Part shown: positions 6,866 to 8,434 of the stretch, piece by piece | Layout: every line of letters begins with the position of its first letter | Numbering within the stretch: the first letter of the stretch is position 1 | From: Anaerolineae bacterium | GTDB taxonomy: Bacteria; Chloroflexota; Anaerolineae; JAADDB01 | Direction: 5' to 3' | Assembly (NCBI GenBank): GCA_015486895.1 | Contig: WFQT01000424.1 | Coordinates: 1-8,434, forward strand | Length of the DNA stretch: 8,434 nucleotides | Made by a program: the position numbers and the translations under genes | The notes under the pieces: generated by a model | What the model saw: the letters and a program-made list of their open reading frames with translations, nothing else | Told to the model about the DNA's origin: nothing | Database searches by the model: none

Positions 6866-6934
6866 GGACGCTGATGACGCAGATTCCTAAAAAATCACCT
6901 GTGTTAATCTATAAGATCAGCGCAATCAGCGTTC
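6866..6934. repeat. Inverted repeat built of 9-nt units
   Basis: The left arm has two tandem 9-mers, GACGCTGAT (6867-6875) and GACGCAGAT (6876-6884). The right arm has GATCAGCGC (6915-6923) and AATCAGCGT (6924-6932). The outer arms GGACGCTGAT (6866-6875) and ATCAGCGTTC (6925-6934) pair over 10 bp with one wobble. The middle is A/T-rich. This looks like an intergenic repeat of the kind scattered through some environmental genomes. Its place 15 nt after the hydantoinase stop suggests it may also stabilise or end that transcript. Confidence 0.55.
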
Positions 6935-7016
6935 TTGTTTTCATCGTTATGCAGTGTGCAACCGCTCATGGTGACTTGTCAGAGAGCGCCAAAGCGTTAC
7001 AACACCGAGGACATCA

Positions 7017-7040
7017 TTTGCCAAGGGGTATCCTGGCAAA
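7017..7040. other. Hairpin in the convergent spacer
   Basis: TTTGCCA (7017-7023) pairs with TGGCAAA (7034-7040) over 7 bp. A further GG/CC pair follows after one bulged A, with a loop of about 5 nt. It lies beyond the rplY terminator and after the hydantoinase gene, so it may be a second termination or stabilising element for either transcript. Confidence 0.35.
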
Positions 7041-7049
7041 GCCCCTCGC

Positions 7050-7084
7050 CAAAACAAAGCCCGGCAGCGCACTGCTGCCGGGCT
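7050..7084 (-). terminator. Rho-independent terminator of rplY
   Basis: AGCCCGGCAGC (7058-7068) and GCTGCCGGGCT (7074-7084) form a perfect 11-bp GC-rich stem with a 5-nt loop. Read on the minus strand, the stem is followed by TTGTTTTG, a U-rich tail. It lies 41 nt beyond the rplY stop codon. On the plus strand no T-tract follows, so it acts mainly on rplY. Confidence 0.85.
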
Positions 7085-7125
7085 ACGTCATCTAAAGACA
7101 AACAGACTGCAAGAAGCGAAAAGCG

Positions 7126-7794
7126 TTACGACTCTTCCTCCTCGGCCTCACCTCTACCCCGCTTGATAACTTCTACTTCGCCAGGCTCCACTTCCTCTTC
7201 TTCCTCTTCTTCTTCAGTAACCTCTTCCTCAGCCGCCATCGCTCTGGTTGTAGTTAGGCCAACGACCAGATCGTCCGCTGGCGTGACTAACTCTACTTTC
7301 TCAGGCAAAGTCAAGTCACCAGCGGTAATCGTCAAATCAGGTTCGGTTAACACGGAAACGTCAACTTCAATACTACCAGGGATATCCGCAGGCAAACAAC
7401 GCACGATCACTTCGGAAAGCTGCTGATTTAACATGTAAGTATTCTCACGCACCAAAGGCGAGCTACCCACAATCACCAAAGGCACCTCTATCTCTCGCTT
7501 CTCCGTCAAATTGACCTGTTGGAAATCAACATGGAGCAGGGCGCGACGCACAGGATGCCGTTGCACTTCCTGTACCAAGACCTTACGCGGGGCCTCATCG
7601 CCTACAACCAGATCAAAAAGTTGATTCTGCACCTGAGCAAGCAGCTTTTCCAAAGTAGACGCTCCCACCTGGAAAGGAACCGCCTCTGTTTTAGCACCGT
7701 AAACAATGCCTGGAATTAGCCCCTCTGCCCGCAACTTCTTGACCTCCCGGCCAATGACGGTTCTCTTCTCTACCTTCAAGACATTTTCACCCAT
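7126..7794 (-). CDS. rplY: Large-subunit ribosomal protein bL25 (TL5/CTC type)
   Basis: This 222-residue protein binds 5S rRNA in the large ribosomal subunit. The N-terminal 5S-binding domain (about 1-95) shows KVEKRTVIGREVKKLRAEGL, IPGIVYG and VQEVQRHPVRRALLHVDF. The C-terminal TL5 domain (about 96-183) carries LPADIPGSIEVDVSVL. After it comes an acidic tail (188-222) dominated by glutamate, including a run of seven Glu at 194-200. Two-domain length is usual for the CTC/TL5 type, and the tail is a common but variable extension. GGAG lies nine nt and AAGG three nt before the ATG. The gene is a single-gene unit with its own promoter (7849-7877) and terminator, convergent with the hydantoinase gene and divergent from pepA. 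Confidence 0.93.
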   Translation of the reverse strand: MGENVLKVEKRTVIGREVKKLRAEGLIPGIVYGAKTEAVPFQVGASTLEKLLAQVQNQLFDLVVGDEAPRKVLVQEVQRHPVRRALLHVDFQQVNLTEKREIEVPLVIVGSSPLVRENTYMLNQQLSEVIVRCLPADIPGSIEVDVSVLTEPDLTITAGDLTLPEKVELVTPADDLVVGLTTTRAMAAEEEVTEEEEEEEEVEPGEVEVIKRGRGEAEEEES

Positions 7795-7848
7795 GAACCT
7801 TCACTCCTTTTCACACGACAGGGCGTGGTATGCTCTTGTGACCTTGCC

Positions 7849-7877
7849 ATTCTATAGAAAATAGCAACTGCCGTCAA
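7849..7877 (-). promoter_or_regulatory. Sigma70-type promoter of rplY
   Basis: On the minus strand TTGACG (7872-7877) and TAGAAT (7849-7854) are separated by exactly 17 nt. Each matches the consensus at five of six positions. Transcription would begin near 7842 and give a leader of about 48 nt that contains the AGGAG ribosome binding site. Confidence 0.75.
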
Positions 7878-7986
7878 AAAGCAGATCATACGGATGACAT
7901 CATGGCGACCCCTAAGTCATCTCGACAACAAAAAAGTAGGAAAACATCGGGCTAAGCGAGTTTTGAAGCCAGATGATTGTGTGCTA

Positions 7987-8000
7987 AGCTAAGCTTAGCT
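7987..8000. promoter_or_regulatory. 14-bp perfect palindrome, possible operator
   Basis: AGCTAAGCTTAGCT is fully self-complementary and is preceded by a further GCTAA unit (7983-7987), giving a short tandem of GCTAA. It lies between two divergent genes, about 110 nt upstream of the rplY -35 box. A dimeric regulator could bind it, but no regulator is encoded in the window. Confidence 0.35.
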
Positions 8001-8057
8001 CATCAGCGGGGGGCGACATTCCCCTGGCCCGAGTTCACATTGCAAAGGAACCATCAT

Positions 8058-8094
8058 AGGCCTACGGCCTGCCTGTGCGAGCACGCAGACAGGC
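8058..8094. repeat. Pair of adjacent GC-rich hairpins
   Basis: AGGCC-TAC-GGCCT (8058-8070) is a 5-bp stem with a three-nt loop. It is followed at once by GCCTG-TGCG (8071-8079), loop AGCA, CGCA (8084-8087), a GA bulge and CAGGC (8090-8094), a 9-bp stem with one bulge. The compact double hairpin resembles a REP-like intergenic element. Only one copy is present in this window, so the repeat nature is inferred. Confidence 0.4.
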
Positions 8095-8171
8095 GCACAA
8101 CAGCGGGTGAAAATTTAGATCAGTTTTTTCCGTGTTCATCCGTGAGCTATTTCATACGAGGAGGAATGATC

Positions 8172-8410
8172 ATGAACATTGAAGTCAAACAAGGGGATTT
8201 GCTTGCTTTCCCGGCCGATTTAGCCGTGGTAAACTTGTTTAGCGACGTCAAAGAAATGACCGGGGCTACCGCGGCTGTAGACCGTGCTCTTAACGGCGAT
8301 ATCACTGCCGCTGTCAAATTAGGCGATTTCAACGGCAAGAAAGGTGAAACGTTGCTCCTTTACACCCGCGGAGCCATGGCTGCACCCCGCGTCCTGATCG
8401 TAGGCTTAGG
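8172..8410 (+). CDS. pepA: Leucyl aminopeptidase, N-terminal part (cut by contig end)
   Basis: Only the first 80 residues are present, ending in APRVLIVGLG. They match the N-terminal macro-like domain of M17 leucyl aminopeptidases: MNIEVKQGDLLAFPADLAVV, the AVDRALNG-DITAAVKLGDF region, and GKKGETLLLY. The two-metal catalytic domain that cleaves N-terminal residues would follow and lies outside the sequence. ATG at 8172 is chosen because AGGAGG (8159-8164) is seven nt upstream; an in-frame ATG at 8166 is only one nt from it. From 8411 the reading frame runs on into adapter sequence, so the residues CLLYTSD that a gene caller would add are artificial. Confidence 0.88.
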
Positions 8411-8434
8411 CTGTCTCTTATACACATCTGACGC
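8411..8434. other. Nextera/Tn5 sequencing adapter (artefact)
   Basis: CTGTCTCTTATACACATCT (8411-8429) is the exact reverse complement of the 19-bp Tn5 mosaic end used in Nextera libraries. The next five bases, GACGC, match the start of the read-1-side adapter tail. This is untrimmed library adapter at the end of the contig, not a genomic transposon end. Confidence 0.97.

Larger units (their letters stand above)
7878..8157. other. Divergent spacer between rplY and pepA, rich in palindromes
   Basis: No gene is recognisable. It contains a 14-bp palindrome (7987-8000), a GGGG/CCCC hairpin (8010-8024), and two adjacent hairpins (8058-8070 and 8071-8094). An A/T-rich stretch with the hexamer TCCGTG repeated ten nt apart (8129-8134, 8139-8144) lies near pepA. 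No convincing promoter for pepA could be found. Confidence 0.5.

Noticed and set aside
6874..7095. 73-codon ORF with a hydrophobic N-terminus that could pass for a lipoprotein
   Set aside because: Its beginning is made of the inverted repeat, its end overlaps the rplY terminator stem, and no ribosome binding site precedes it.
8411..8429. Tn5/IS50 mosaic end as a genuine transposon terminus
   Set aside because: It is followed by the library adapter tail and sits exactly at the contig end, so it is a sequencing artefact.
1..8434. CRISPR arrays, tRNA or rRNA genes
   Set aside because: No regularly spaced repeats and no tRNA or rRNA signatures were seen on either strand.

Overview
The window looks like one end of a metagenome-style bacterial contig. 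The last 24 bases are sequencing adapter, not genome. No rRNA or tRNA gene is visible. The gene content is a CcmABCD-type haem exporter, a small DUF951 protein next to an MFS permease, and a bL25 (TL5-type) ribosomal protein with a long acidic tail. This mix, and the style of the proteins, suggest Chloroflexota (Anaerolineae-like). That is recognition without a database search, so the phylum is tentative.

Region 1 (about 87-2642, + strand) is a cytochrome c maturation operon: extended -10 promoter, ccmA, a hairpin-bearing gap, ccmB (TTG start), ccmC (GTG start) and a 50-residue ccmD (GTG start) that is easily missed. Together they would build the CcmABCD complex, which loads haem onto CcmE. 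No ccmE, ccmF, ccmG or ccmH follows.

Region 2 (2643-5290, + strand) starts with a 277-nt non-coding gap. Then comes a tight run of three genes: a serine alpha/beta hydrolase, a DUF951 protein 2 nt later, and a 12-TM-type MFS transporter whose GTG start overlaps the DUF951 stop. Arginine codon use differs between the ccm genes and these genes, so the gap may be a junction between two genomic histories.

Region 3 (5291-6850, + strand) is a 162-nt spacer and a complete dihydropyrimidinase/hydantoinase-family amidohydrolase with all expected metal ligands. It may act with the upstream permease on a cyclic amide substrate, but the substrate cannot be read from the sequence.

Region 4 (6851-8171) holds a convergent spacer with a 9-nt-unit inverted repeat, two hairpins and the terminator of the minus-strand rplY. 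The rplY gene (ribosomal protein bL25) follows with a clear sigma70-type promoter. Next is a 377-nt divergent spacer rich in palindromes and hairpins.

Region 5 (8172-8410, + strand) is the first 80 residues of a leucyl aminopeptidase (PepA), cut at the contig end, followed by Nextera/Tn5 adapter sequence (8411-8434).

I see no convincing new defence, mobile or RNA-guided system here. The points most worth attention are the adapter, the hidden ccmD, the incomplete ccm cluster, the codon-use boundary and the structured spacers.
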